From positions 1 to 64,000 of the forward strand of contig JAVBNH010000015.1 in the NCBI GenBank assembly GCA_031551635.1: DNA of 64,000 bases, written 5' to 3'. Below the pieces are notes generated by a model, which was given only the letters and a program-made list of their open reading frames with translations, was not told the origin of the DNA and made no database searches. This document shows positions 1 to 7,393 of the stretch, in pieces (positions within the stretch are counted from its first letter, which is position 1; each line of letters starts with the position of its first letter). Position numbers and translations under genes: made by a program. Source of the stretch: JAVBNH01 sp031551635 (lineage in GTDB: Bacteria; Bacillota; Clostridia; Oscillospirales; Acutalibacteraceae).

Positions 1-177
1 AAGCCCTGTCGCCTCTTTTAGCTCGCGAACCAATTGCCAGCCGTTGAACGCATCGAGAAAATTGATATAACCGGGCTTGCCGGACAGTATTTCAATCGGG
101 AGCTCCGCGTTTTCCACGAAAATTCTGGATGGCTTTTGGTTTGGGTTGCAGCCGTATTTCAGTTCAAGCTCTCGCAT
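1..177 (-). CDS. purH: Stand-alone AICAR formyltransferase, N-terminal part (cut by window edge)
   Basis: Transfers a formyl group from 10-formyl-THF to AICAR, the penultimate step of IMP synthesis. Only the first 59 codons are in the window. They begin MRELELKYGCNPNQ and contain the GKPGYINFLDAFN stretch typical of the transformylase half of PurH. No IMP-cyclohydrolase (MGS-like) domain precedes it, so this is the stand-alone clostridial form; cyclisation is left to the PurO-like gene just upstream. The ATG is preceded by GAAGGGA at a sensible distance. It is the last visible gene of the minus-strand purine operon, 32 nt after purO. The C-terminus lies outside the window, so full length and catalytic residues cannot be checked. 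Confidence 0.85.
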   Translation of the reverse strand, partial: MRELELKYGCNPNQKPSRIFVENAELPIEILSGKPGYINFLDAFNGWQLVRELKEATGL

Positions 178-209
178 AAAATCATTTTCCCTTCATGACT
201 TATATTTTA

Positions 210-917
210 TTAATTTTCAAGCTTATTTTTCACTCTTTCAGAGAATGTTTTATCCTGCAGCGAAATATAACTGACATAGAGTGAAACCTTGTTATCAGCG
301 TTCAGGCTTGTCCAGAGCGTTTCGGTAAAAGCGTCGATGTCGTCCGGCACACAAATCAGTTCCGGTTCGCCCTCAAAGCTCGGAATAGGGTTTCCGTCAC
401 AGGCATAAGTATGTATAAAGTGTCCTCTTCCGGCAATCGGCTCATACTCAAAAAAGTAACGTCCGCACAGGCTCCCCTCGCTGTCCATGCTTTTGAGAAT
501 GCTCATTTTATATGAAAACGCGCAGGAAAAATCCAGCTCCGCGCTGATTCTCGGTGTAAAATTCGGTGCGTCCGGCTCAAAACAGCGCGTTCTCAGCGCA
601 TCCTCAAAGCTTTTTCCGTACTTTATAAAGTCAAATATTGTATCTGTCTGGTCGCCATTAGTGACTATTATTTTGTCATCAGTCTTTCTCATGCAATTAT
701 AAATCACAAGTGAAGGGTCAGTGAGTTTTGATTCATCAAAAGCCTTTGTTTTGAAGCCGTCAGAGGTTTTTTCAAAAACCCTGTTACGGCTGTTTTCACT
801 TCTACCCATCGTAAAATAAGCGATTACGGCTTTTTTTCCGTCCCCGCTTAATCCGGCGATAATTCCTCGCCCGCAATATGAATTATTCTCCAGCAAATTC
901 TTTATATCATTTAACAT
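210..917 (-). CDS. purO: IMP cyclohydrolase, PurO-like
   Basis: Closes the FAICAR ring to give IMP, the last step of de novo purine synthesis in the cytosol. The 235-residue protein has the family's N-terminal signature: CGRGII, then AYFTMGRSENSRNR at about 33-46. The length fits the PurO-type enzyme first known from archaea rather than the bifunctional bacterial PurH. An upstream in-frame start at 944 is possible, but the ATG at 917 has AAAGGAG 9-10 nt before it and is preferred. It overlaps the end of purN by 11 nt, which suggests translational coupling. The stand-alone transformylase follows directly, so together they replace PurH. Function is a family-level call. Confidence 0.85.
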   Translation of the reverse strand: MLNDIKNLLENNSYCGRGIIAGLSGDGKKAVIAYFTMGRSENSRNRVFEKTSDGFKTKAFDESKLTDPSLVIYNCMRKTDDKIIVTNGDQTDTIFDFIKYGKSFEDALRTRCFEPDAPNFTPRISAELDFSCAFSYKMSILKSMDSEGSLCGRYFFEYEPIAGRGHFIHTYACDGNPIPSFEGEPELICVPDDIDAFTETLWTSLNADNKVSLYVSYISLQDKTFSERVKNKLEN

Positions 918-1539
918 TAGCTGCTTCTCCTTTTGCCGCTTCAAAATAACCTACGCAAACCATTTCAAGCGCCTGGGGCAGAATAATCCACTCTGCTTGC
1001 TCCATTACACGGATTTGCAAGGTCTGAGGGGTATCGTTTTTTTCTACCTCGACTGCTTTTTGCAAAATAATTTCGCCGCCATCTGTGATTTCGTTGACAA
1101 AATGAACCGTAGCGCCGGTCAGCTTAACTCCGTATTCAAGAGCTGCCTCATGCACCCTCAAGCCGTAGAATCCGTCCCCACAAAAGGACGGAATCAAAGA
1201 GGGATGAACATTCAAAATCCTTTTCGGGTAACGCTTAACGAAATCCGCGCTCAAAATACAGGTAAAACCCGCAAGTACAATAATATCAATCTTGTATTCA
1301 ACAAGTGTTTTCAAAATCTCCTGCTCAAACGCTGAAGTCAGCAGCTTCTCGTTCTTTTTTATCACAATTGAATCAATACTACTGTCACGTGCACGTTCGA
1401 GCGCATAAGCGTCTTCCTTATTGGAAATAACCAGACAGATTTCACCGCTTTTCAGCTCTCCGCTTTTCTGTGCGTTAATAAGTGCCTGCAGATTGGTGCC
1501 GCTGCCTGAAACCAGAACGGCTACTCTTTTTTTATCCAT
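907..1539 (-). CDS. purN: Phosphoribosylglycinamide (GAR) formyltransferase
   Basis: 10-formyl-THF-dependent formylation of GAR to FGAR, step 3 of purine synthesis. The 210-residue protein starts MDKKRVAVLVSGSGTN with the folate-enzyme glycine loop GSGTNLQ at about 12-18. NVHPSLIP carries the catalytic Asn and His, and HFVNEITDGG carries the catalytic Asp. A TTG at 1548 could also start it, but GAGAGG sits about 10 nt before the ATG at 1539 and only 2 nt before the TTG, so the ATG is chosen. It lies 42 nt after purM and overlaps purO. Confidence 0.93.
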   Translation of the reverse strand: MDKKRVAVLVSGSGTNLQALINAQKSGELKSGEICLVISNKEDAYALERARDSSIDSIVIKKNEKLLTSAFEQEILKTLVEYKIDIIVLAGFTCILSADFVKRYPKRILNVHPSLIPSFCGDGFYGLRVHEAALEYGVKLTGATVHFVNEITDGGEIILQKAVEVEKNDTPQTLQIRVMEQAEWIILPQALEMVCVGYFEAAKGEAANVK

Positions 1540-1581
1540 AAACCGCAAGACCTCTCATATAATATATTTTTGTCAGGCTCA

Positions 1582-2604
1582 TCAGGAAATAATCAGCTTG
1601 TCACCTTTATATATTTCACCGAAAACATATGCCTTTTCTCCGGCATTATTCAAGATTTCAAGCGCCTGGTCCGCGTCGTTTTTCGCGACAACAACACTCA
1701 TGCCGACACCCATATTATAGGTGTTGAACATGTCATGCTCCGAAATTCCGCCGCTTTTTTGTATAAGGTCAAATATCACTGGAATTTTCAATGCCGAGCG
1801 TTCAATTTTTGCTGAGAAACCCTCCGGGAAGCTTCGAGGGATATTTTCATAAAAACCGCCGCCCGTGATATGCGAAACAGCCTTGACCGTAACGCTCTCA
1901 AAGAGGGATAGCATAGGCTTCACATATATTTTGGTCGGTGTTAATAATGCCTCTGCGAGTGTCGCTCTCAATTCATCAGAATAGACATCAAATTTATTGC
2001 TGAAAACCTTTCTGACAAGTGAAAAACCGTTTGAATGAACACCGCTTGAGGGAAGGGCTATAAGCACATCACCCTCATCAATAGCAGTATTATCGAGAAT
2101 TTTCACACGGTCAACAGCTCCGACACTGAAGCCCGCGAGGTCGTATTCATTCTCAGGGTAAAAACCGGGCATTTCTGCGGTCTCCCCACCGACAAGCGAG
2201 CAGCCTGACTGAACACAGCCTTCGGCGATTCCGGAGACAATGGATGCGATTTTTTCAGGAACATTTTTCCCGCAGGCAATATAATCGAGGAAAAACAAGG
2301 GTTTCGCGCCGCAGCAGATAATGTCGTTTACACACATAGCCACACAGTCGATACCGACTGTGTCATGCTTATCAAGCACAAAAGCAATTTTCAGTTTTGT
2401 TCCGACGCCGTCAGTTCCGCTGACGAGAACAGGTCTGGTCATGCCGGTAATATCAAGCTCAAACAACCCTCCGAAGCCTCCGATACCCGAAACCACACCC
2501 GGCGTCATTGTGCGTGCGATATGCTTTTTCATAAGCTCCACAGCTTTATAACCGGCTGTTATATCAACACCCGCCGCCTTGTAGCTTTCGCTGAAACTAT
2601 CCAA
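1582..2604 (-). CDS. purM: Phosphoribosylformylglycinamidine cyclo-ligase (AIR synthetase)
   Basis: ATP-dependent conversion of FGAM to AIR, step 5 of purine synthesis. The 340 residues match the usual PurM length. Recognisable blocks are SYKAAGVDITAGYKAVE at the N-terminus, TDGVGTKLKIA (nucleotide/phosphate loop), GGETAEMPGFY and SHITGGGFYENIPR. The start is TTG, with GGAGGG 7 nt before it; no in-frame ATG has a comparable ribosome site. Copy A of the 78-bp repeat lies between this gene and purE, ending 50 nt before the start. PurM and PurE are therefore joined by a transcript that contains that hairpin. Confidence 0.95.
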   Translation of the reverse strand: MDSFSESYKAAGVDITAGYKAVELMKKHIARTMTPGVVSGIGGFGGLFELDITGMTRPVLVSGTDGVGTKLKIAFVLDKHDTVGIDCVAMCVNDIICCGAKPLFFLDYIACGKNVPEKIASIVSGIAEGCVQSGCSLVGGETAEMPGFYPENEYDLAGFSVGAVDRVKILDNTAIDEGDVLIALPSSGVHSNGFSLVRKVFSNKFDVYSDELRATLAEALLTPTKIYVKPMLSLFESVTVKAVSHITGGGFYENIPRSFPEGFSAKIERSALKIPVIFDLIQKSGGISEHDMFNTYNMGVGMSVVVAKNDADQALEILNNAGEKAYVFGEIYKGDKLIIS

Positions 2605-2654
2605 GTATATCCCTCCGTTTTAATTTTATCAAAAAGAAAACAAAAAATTATAAA

Positions 2655-2732
2655 CCTAACGTGGGCTTGGCTTGCCAAGCCCACAACCCTAGTCTTGTTT
2701 ATTATTGAGCTTTCAGCCCACTAAGGTACTAA
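2655..2732 (-). repeat. Oriented 78-bp repeat, copy A (purE/purM junction)
   Basis: Read on the minus strand it starts TTAGTACCTTAG and passes through GCTGAAAGCTCAATA. It then has the hairpin arms GTGGGCTTGG and CCAAGCCCAC around CAAG and ends CGTTAGG. Its first bases encode the last residues (Val-Pro) and stop codon of purE. The end is 50 nt before the purM start. It is intact relative to the other copies. Confidence 0.95.
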
Positions 2733-3215
2733 TTCTTCTTGAAGCTTTTTGTCCTTTGCGACTACCTCAGCTGCCATTTTTTCCTTTTTCGCCGTCAGTT
2801 TCGCGGTGAGCTCCCCGTCGCCCAGCGCGAGAATCTGGCATGCCAATATCGCCGCGTTTGCCGCACCGTCAATAGCGACAGTTGCCACCGGTATTCCGGA
2901 TGGCATCTGAACGGTTGAAAGAAGCGCGTCCAGGCCGTCAAGGGTTGAGGATTTAACCGGTATACCGATTACAGGCAGACAGGTGTTAGCGGCTATAGCC
3001 CCGGCAAGGTGCGCTGCTTTTCCGGCGGCGGCGATAATTACACCAAAGCCGTTCGCGGCGGCGTTCACGGAAAAATCCGCGGCGGCTGCCGGTGTTCTGT
3101 GCGCGGACATCACATGTATCTCAAAATCCACTGAATACTCTTTCAAAACATCAAGAGCGCTCTTAACAACAGGAAAATCGCTGTCGCTGCCCATGATTAG
3201 CGCAACTTTTTTCAT
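2721..3215 (-). CDS. purE: N5-carboxyaminoimidazole ribonucleotide mutase (class I PurE)
   Basis: Moves the carboxyl group of N5-CAIR to give CAIR in purine synthesis. The 164 residues contain GSDSDFPV (9-16), SAHRTP, AAAGKAAHLAGAIA and TVQMPSGIPVATVAIDG, the class I PurE motifs. The ATG at 3215 has GGAGG 8 nt before it. A TTG 15 nt earlier lies on the ribosome site itself and is rejected. It is the first gene of the operon. The C-terminal tail after the lysine-rich helix ends EELVP-stop; these codons lie in repeat copy A, so the repeat now defines the end of the protein. No PurK gene is visible. Confidence 0.95.
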   Translation of the reverse strand: MKKVALIMGSDSDFPVVKSALDVLKEYSVDFEIHVMSAHRTPAAAADFSVNAAANGFGVIIAAAGKAAHLAGAIAANTCLPVIGIPVKSSTLDGLDALLSTVQMPSGIPVATVAIDGAANAAILACQILALGDGELTAKLTAKKEKMAAEVVAKDKKLQEELVP

Positions 3216-3252
3216 AGTCTCTTCCTCCAATTATGCATAAAATACCACATTT

Positions 3253-3281
3253 AGTATATCACAAGATGAAAATCATATCAA
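3253..3281 (-). promoter_or_regulatory. Sigma-A promoter of the purine operon
   Basis: On the minus strand, TTGATA (3281-3276), a 17-bp spacer and TATACT (3258-3253), about 38 nt before the purE start. No purine riboswitch core was recognised between it and the gene. A 9-bp inverted repeat (3280-3288 / 3340-3348) begins at the -35 box. Confidence 0.75.
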
Positions 3282-3348
3282 TAGACATGTGAGAGGTTCT
3301 AGTGAATGCTGAAAAATATGTATGCAGCAATAAAATAATATGTCTATT
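3280..3348. promoter_or_regulatory. Spaced inverted repeat upstream of the pur promoter
   Basis: AATAGACAT at 3280-3288 and its exact complement ATGTCTATT at 3340-3348, separated by 51 bp. The left arm touches the purE -35 box. It could be a paired operator for a regulator between the divergent pur and nfeD units. No binding protein can be named, and 9-bp arms may occur by chance in AT-rich DNA. Confidence 0.3.
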
Positions 3349-3402
3349 CATACAAAATATTGTAAAAACTGCTGTCAAAGCCCTAAATATTGATTTTTTA
3401 TA

Positions 3403-3431
3403 TTGTAAAATTGATAAAAATTTGATATAAT
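3403..3431 (+). promoter_or_regulatory. Sigma-A promoter of nfeD-SPFH
   Basis: TTGTAA (3403-3408), 17-bp spacer, TATAAT (3426-3431), about 55 nt before the nfeD start. Matches the consensus well and fits the divergent arrangement with the pur operon. Confidence 0.75.
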
Positions 3432-3486
3432 ATAAAGCATAAAGAAGACAGCCTTCTTTAACGCAATTAATTGAGGAGTGGTGAAT

Positions 3487-3954
3487 ATGATTTATGTCTG
3501 GCTTGCTTTGATGATTGCGACTATCATTCTTGAGGCTACAACGGTTCAGCTCGTTTCAATCTGGTTTTCAATAGGCGCTTTTGCGGCGTTTCTTGTGTCG
3601 CTTTTCACTGACAATTCCCAGCAGTCCGCGATTGTTATCCAGATTATCGTTTTTGTTGTGACCTCGCTTATAGCACTGATAGTTACACGCCCGCTTGTAA
3701 AAAAATTTACAAAAGCGAAAATTCAGCCGACAAACGCAGATCGCTTCATCGGCACAGCGGCGATTGTTACCGAGGACATCAACAACAATCTCGGCGCGGG
3801 ACAGGTGAACTCAAAGGGCTCATTCTGGTCGGCACGCTCTGTAAACGGTGAGATGATACCTGCAGGTTCGAATGTTAGGGTTGAAAGAATCGACGGCAAC
3901 AAGCTGATTGTTTCCCTGCTGACATTAAGCAATGAAGAGCTTTTGAAAAACTAG
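3487..3954 (+). CDS. NfeD-like membrane protein with OB-fold domain
   Basis: Small membrane partner of SPFH/stomatin-family scaffolds; exact role unknown. The N-terminal half has hydrophobic segments at about 3-20, 25-42 and 50-68, ending in RPLVKKF. It is followed by a soluble OB-fold NfeD domain with IGTAAIVTEDI, GQVNSKG, WSARS and IPAGSNVRVERIDG, the usual NfeD order. The ATG at 3487 has GAGGAG 8 nt before it; upstream GTGs overlap that site. The next gene, 40 nt on, is the SPFH partner, which strongly supports the call. Confidence 0.85.
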   Translation: MIYVWLALMIATIILEATTVQLVSIWFSIGAFAAFLVSLFTDNSQQSAIVIQIIVFVVTSLIALIVTRPLVKKFTKAKIQPTNADRFIGTAAIVTEDINNNLGAGQVNSKGSFWSARSVNGEMIPAGSNVRVERIDGNKLIVSLLTLSNEELLKN

Positions 3955-3994
3955 AGCAAAATTTTATTTATTATAGAAAGGTTAGGTCCTGAAT

Positions 3995-4972
3995 ATGAAA
4001 TTAACCGCACTTTTTTCATCTGTTTTACCCGCTCTGGCAATAGATTACGGCGGACTAATCGCCCTTTTCGGCATAGTTTTTGTTTTGATTGCGCTTGTTA
4101 TTATGAACATCAGAATCGTTCCCCAGTCAAGAGCCTATGTAATTGAACGTCTGGGAGCGTTTAAGGAGACATGGCAGACCGGTCTGCACGTTAAAATTCC
4201 TTTCCTTGAGAAAGTTTCAAAAATGGTTTCCTTGAAGGAGCAGGTCGCAGATTTCCAGCCTCAGCCGGTTATAACAAAGGATAATGTTACGATTCAGATT
4301 GACACTGTTATTTTCTTCCAGATTACCGACCCTAAACTGTATACTTATGGTGTTGAGCACCCTATGTCGGCTATTGAAAACCTGACGGCTACTACTCTTC
4401 GTAATATCATCGGCGACATGGAGCTTGACCATACTCTGACCTCGCGCGACACCATCAACGAAAAAATCCGCCACATCCTTGACGAAGCGACTGACCCCTG
4501 GGGCATTAAAGTCAACCGTGTCGAGCTTAAAAATATCTTCCCGCCGCGTGAAATTCAAGAGGCGATGGAGAAACAGATGAAGGCTGAGCGTGAACGCCGC
4601 GAATCCATTCTTCGCGCTGAAGGCGAAAAAGCGAGTAAAATCCTTGTGGCTGAAGGCGTTAAGGAGTCCATGATTCTTTCCGCCGAAGCCGAAAAGCAAT
4701 CAGCGATTCTCAAGGCTGAAGCCGTAAAGGAAGCTAAAATCCGTGAAGCAGAAGGTGAGGCTCTCGCTATAGTCAAGGTTCAGACTGCTACTGCTGATGG
4801 TATCAGAATCATCAACGAATCAAACCCCTCGCAAGCGGTTTTGACCATCAAGAGCCTTGAAGCCTTTACGAAAGCAGCCGACGGTAAGGCAACGAAAATC
4901 ATTGTTCCCTCTGATATTCAGGGCATTGCCGGACTTGCAACCTCGCTGAAGGAAGTCATGAAGTCGGAATAA
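3995..4972 (+). CDS. SPFH/band-7 (stomatin/prohibitin-like) membrane protein, QmcA/paraslipin type
   Basis: Oligomeric membrane scaffold that with NfeD is thought to organise membrane microdomains or membrane protein quality control. The 325 residues have an N-terminal membrane segment at about 20-42. An SPFH domain follows from IRIVPQSRAYVIERLG to about 200, including IPFLEKV and KDNVTIQIDTVIFFQI. Next is a helical heptad-rich region with repeated AEGE/AEAEK/EAEGEA motifs (about 195-255), and then a C-terminal helix. The length matches stand-alone paraslipins; there is no floto-type extension. An intrinsic terminator follows, closing a two-gene operon. Confidence 0.88.
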   Translation: MKLTALFSSVLPALAIDYGGLIALFGIVFVLIALVIMNIRIVPQSRAYVIERLGAFKETWQTGLHVKIPFLEKVSKMVSLKEQVADFQPQPVITKDNVTIQIDTVIFFQITDPKLYTYGVEHPMSAIENLTATTLRNIIGDMELDHTLTSRDTINEKIRHILDEATDPWGIKVNRVELKNIFPPREIQEAMEKQMKAERERRESILRAEGEKASKILVAEGVKESMILSAEAEKQSAILKAEAVKEAKIREAEGEALAIVKVQTATADGIRIINESNPSQAVLTIKSLEAFTKAADGKATKIIVPSDIQGIAGLATSLKEVMKSE

Positions 4973-4998
4973 AAATTTCAAAGTTTTCATAAATTATA

Positions 4999-5029
4999 GC
5001 GAGCCATATTAACCGGCTCGCTTTTTTTT
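4999..5029 (+). terminator. Intrinsic terminator after the SPFH gene
   Basis: GCGAGCC, 9-nt loop, GGCTCGC, then eight T residues. Confidence 0.9.
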
Positions 5030-5030
5030 A

Positions 5031-5059
5031 TTTACTTTTACGTTTGGCTGTAGTATAAT
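5031..5059 (+). promoter_or_regulatory. Probable promoter of the DUF4392-alr pair
   Basis: TTTACT (5031-5036), 17-bp spacer, TATAAT (5054-5059), directly after the preceding terminator and about 30 nt before the first start. The -35 box is weak and the -10 perfect. Confidence 0.6.
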
Positions 5060-5088
5060 TATATGGCGAATGTTTTTTCGGGGAATGA

Positions 5089-6195
5089 TTGCGATTGAAT
5101 AAAACCGAATTGGCGCGGTACAATATCGCGCAGAATCTGGACGATATAATGAACCTTGACCCCAGAGGCTACGGGGTTTGCCGGATTTTATACGATGCGG
5201 CGAGGGAGTATACAAAAAAGCCGCTGACACTCAATGCGGCTGTGAAACTGACCGAAACGCTTCACGAAAATGACACGGTTTTTATACTGACCGGGTTTAT
5301 TTTATTGCCGCACAAACAACCGGAAACAGACGGAATTATCAGCTCAGTTCTGCTTGCCCGTGCGCTAGTCAAAGCCTTTTCGGCAAAACCGGTGATAATC
5401 TGTCCGGAGGAATGCTTAGAGGCTGTAAAAAAACTCAGCATTGTCGCGGGTTTACACCTGTATCTCTCATTTGAGGAATTGCTGAAGCACCCGAAATCTA
5501 TGGCAGTAATCCCCTTCACAAAAAATACTGAGGACGCCTCAGATTGCGCAGACAGAATAATAAGCGATTTTTCACCAAAGGCTGTTATCAGCATTGAGTG
5601 TCCGGGAGCAAATGAGACAGGGGTTTATCACAACGCTTCAGGGCTTGATGTATCACGGCTTGAGGCAAAAAGTGACATGCTTTTTGCAAAGCTTGTAAAC
5701 AAGGGTGTTTTGAATATCGCAATCGGAGACCTTGGGAATGAAACGGGAATGGGGACAATTATTAAACAAATTAGAAAATACATTCCCCATGCAGGTTACA
5801 AAAATCCCTGCGACTGCGGCTGTCTGCCCTACAGCAGCTCTTGCGTCTGCGGCTGCGGAAAGGGTATCTCCGCGAAATCAATTTCCGACAATATCATTAC
5901 CGCGACGGTTTCCGACTGGGGCTGCTACGCGCTGATTGCAATGCTAGCGTTTTTATTCGGCGACACTGATATTATGCTTAGTGCTGAAACCGAAAGGCGG
6001 GCATTACTCGCCGCTAATGAAGCCGGTTGTGTCGACATGAACGGCGATTTAATCCCTTATATTGACGGAATGAGCGACGAAATGAACGCTGCTATTGTAA
6101 AGCTGATGTACTTGACAGTTGAAAACGCGCTGAAATACCGGAATAATTTCGGCAGTTGGTATGAAGAAGTAATAAAACTTGGATATTTTGAATGA
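5089..6195 (+). CDS. DUF4392 protein, D-glutamate cyclase-like
   Basis: Resembles the C-terminal domain of mammalian DGLUCY, which cyclises D-glutamate to 5-oxo-D-proline; many bacteria carry stand-alone copies. Conserved-looking blocks are the PETDG motif followed by ARAL, ECPGANETGVYHNASG, AIGDLGNETGMGTI and ATVSDWGCYAL. A cysteine cluster (CDCGCLP...CVCGCGKG, about 244-263) precedes the last block. The start is uncertain: TTG at 5089 lies 5 nt after GGGG, and another TTG lies 6 nt later. It is followed 33 nt downstream by alanine racemase, so the pair looks like a D-amino-acid unit. The reaction here is inferred from the family and not proven. Confidence 0.72.
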   Translation: MRLNKTELARYNIAQNLDDIMNLDPRGYGVCRILYDAAREYTKKPLTLNAAVKLTETLHENDTVFILTGFILLPHKQPETDGIISSVLLARALVKAFSAKPVIICPEECLEAVKKLSIVAGLHLYLSFEELLKHPKSMAVIPFTKNTEDASDCADRIISDFSPKAVISIECPGANETGVYHNASGLDVSRLEAKSDMLFAKLVNKGVLNIAIGDLGNETGMGTIIKQIRKYIPHAGYKNPCDCGCLPYSSSCVCGCGKGISAKSISDNIITATVSDWGCYALIAMLAFLFGDTDIMLSAETERRALLAANEAGCVDMNGDLIPYIDGMSDEMNAAIVKLMYLTVENALKYRNNFGSWYEEVIKLGYFE

Positions 6196-6228
6196 TAAAT
6201 TCTTTTTAATATTAAACAGGAGAAGCTC

Positions 6229-7389
6229 ATGAAATATTACAGAACCTGGGCTGAAATAAACCTCGATAATCTCAGAAATAATTTTCTCAGCATTAAAAAT
6301 AAAGTAAATTCAGAAAAAAATAACTGTCTGATTTCGGCGGTTATTAAAGCCGACGCTTACGGTCACGGCGCGATTGCGGTAGCGAAGGAGCTTGAGCCGT
6401 TTACGGATTTATTTTCGGTTGCGATGATTGACGAGGCTCTGCAGCTGCGAAAAAACGGCATAAAAAAGCCTCTCCAGATTCTAGGCTATACTCATGAAAG
6501 CCGCATGGAAGAGGCAATAAAAAACGACATTTATCTCACAACATTTTCACTCGAAAATGCTGAAAAAATTTCGCGCTCAGCTCAGAAGCTTTCGAAAACT
6601 GCTGAAGTGTTTATTGCTGTGGACAGCGGAATGAGCCGAATCGGTTTTGAAATCAATGATAAAAGCGGTGACGAAATTATTTCACTCAGCAAGTTGAAAA
6701 ACATCAAAATAAAGTGTGTATACAGCCATTTTGCAAAAGCTGATTATGCCGACAAAAGTTCTGCAAGCATTCAAAAAAAGCTTTTCAGTGATTTCTGCGA
6801 CAAGCTTGAAACAATCGGCAATCTAGAGTTCCTCCGCTCTTTGAATAACAGCGCCGCTATCATTGATATGCCAAGTGAGAATGAACTGGTGCGGACAGGC
6901 ATTTTACTTTACGGGCTATACCCCTCTAAGGAAGTCATTCGCGGCAATCTCGCGGTCAAGCCTGTTATGAGCTTAAAAACACGGATTGTTCATATACATA
7001 CGATTGAAAAAGATGTGGGCGTCAGCTACGGTCACACATTTACCTCGAAAGAAAAAACAGTGGTCGCAACGCTTAGCGCCGGCTACGCGGACGGAGTGCC
7101 GAGATTGCTCTCAAACAGGGGAAAAGTCTTGATTCGCGGGCAGCTCGCACCTATAATCGGCACGGTTTGCATGGATTTTACTATGGTTGACATTACCAAA
7201 ATCAAAGATGCTTCTGTTGATGATATTGCGGTAATAATCGGTGAGGATGGTGCAAACCTTCTCACTGCTGAGGATGTTGCGGACTGGAGCGATACTATTA
7301 ACTACGAGATAACCTGTCTGATTACCAACAGGGTGCCGAAAATCTATATTATAAATGAGAAAATTGTTGAAGTAACAGAGCATTTTTGA
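6229..7389 (+). CDS. alr: Alanine racemase
   Basis: PLP enzyme interconverting L- and D-alanine for peptidoglycan. The 386 residues match the family length. VIKADAYGHG (38-47) holds the PLP lysine K40, SYGHTF holds the catalytic tyrosine near 267, and TVCMDFTMVD (about 312-321) is the C-terminal barrel motif. SRIGF and SAGYADGVPR are also present. AGGAG lies 7 nt before the ATG. Its operon partner is the DUF4392 gene. It is convergent with the GH92 gene with only 4 nt between stops and no obvious terminator, so read-through or antisense transcription is possible. Confidence 0.95.
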   Translation: MKYYRTWAEINLDNLRNNFLSIKNKVNSEKNNCLISAVIKADAYGHGAIAVAKELEPFTDLFSVAMIDEALQLRKNGIKKPLQILGYTHESRMEEAIKNDIYLTTFSLENAEKISRSAQKLSKTAEVFIAVDSGMSRIGFEINDKSGDEIISLSKLKNIKIKCVYSHFAKADYADKSSASIQKKLFSDFCDKLETIGNLEFLRSLNNSAAIIDMPSENELVRTGILLYGLYPSKEVIRGNLAVKPVMSLKTRIVHIHTIEKDVGVSYGHTFTSKEKTVVATLSAGYADGVPRLLSNRGKVLIRGQLAPIIGTVCMDFTMVDITKIKDASVDDIAVIIGEDGANLLTAEDVADWSDTINYEITCLITNRVPKIYIINEKIVEVTEHF

Positions 7390-7393
7390 ATTA

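Noticed and set aside
3216..3486. Purine riboswitch or PurR box controlling the pur operon
   Set aside because: No conserved purine-aptamer core or CGAA-type PurBox pair could be found; only promoters and a weak inverted repeat are visible.
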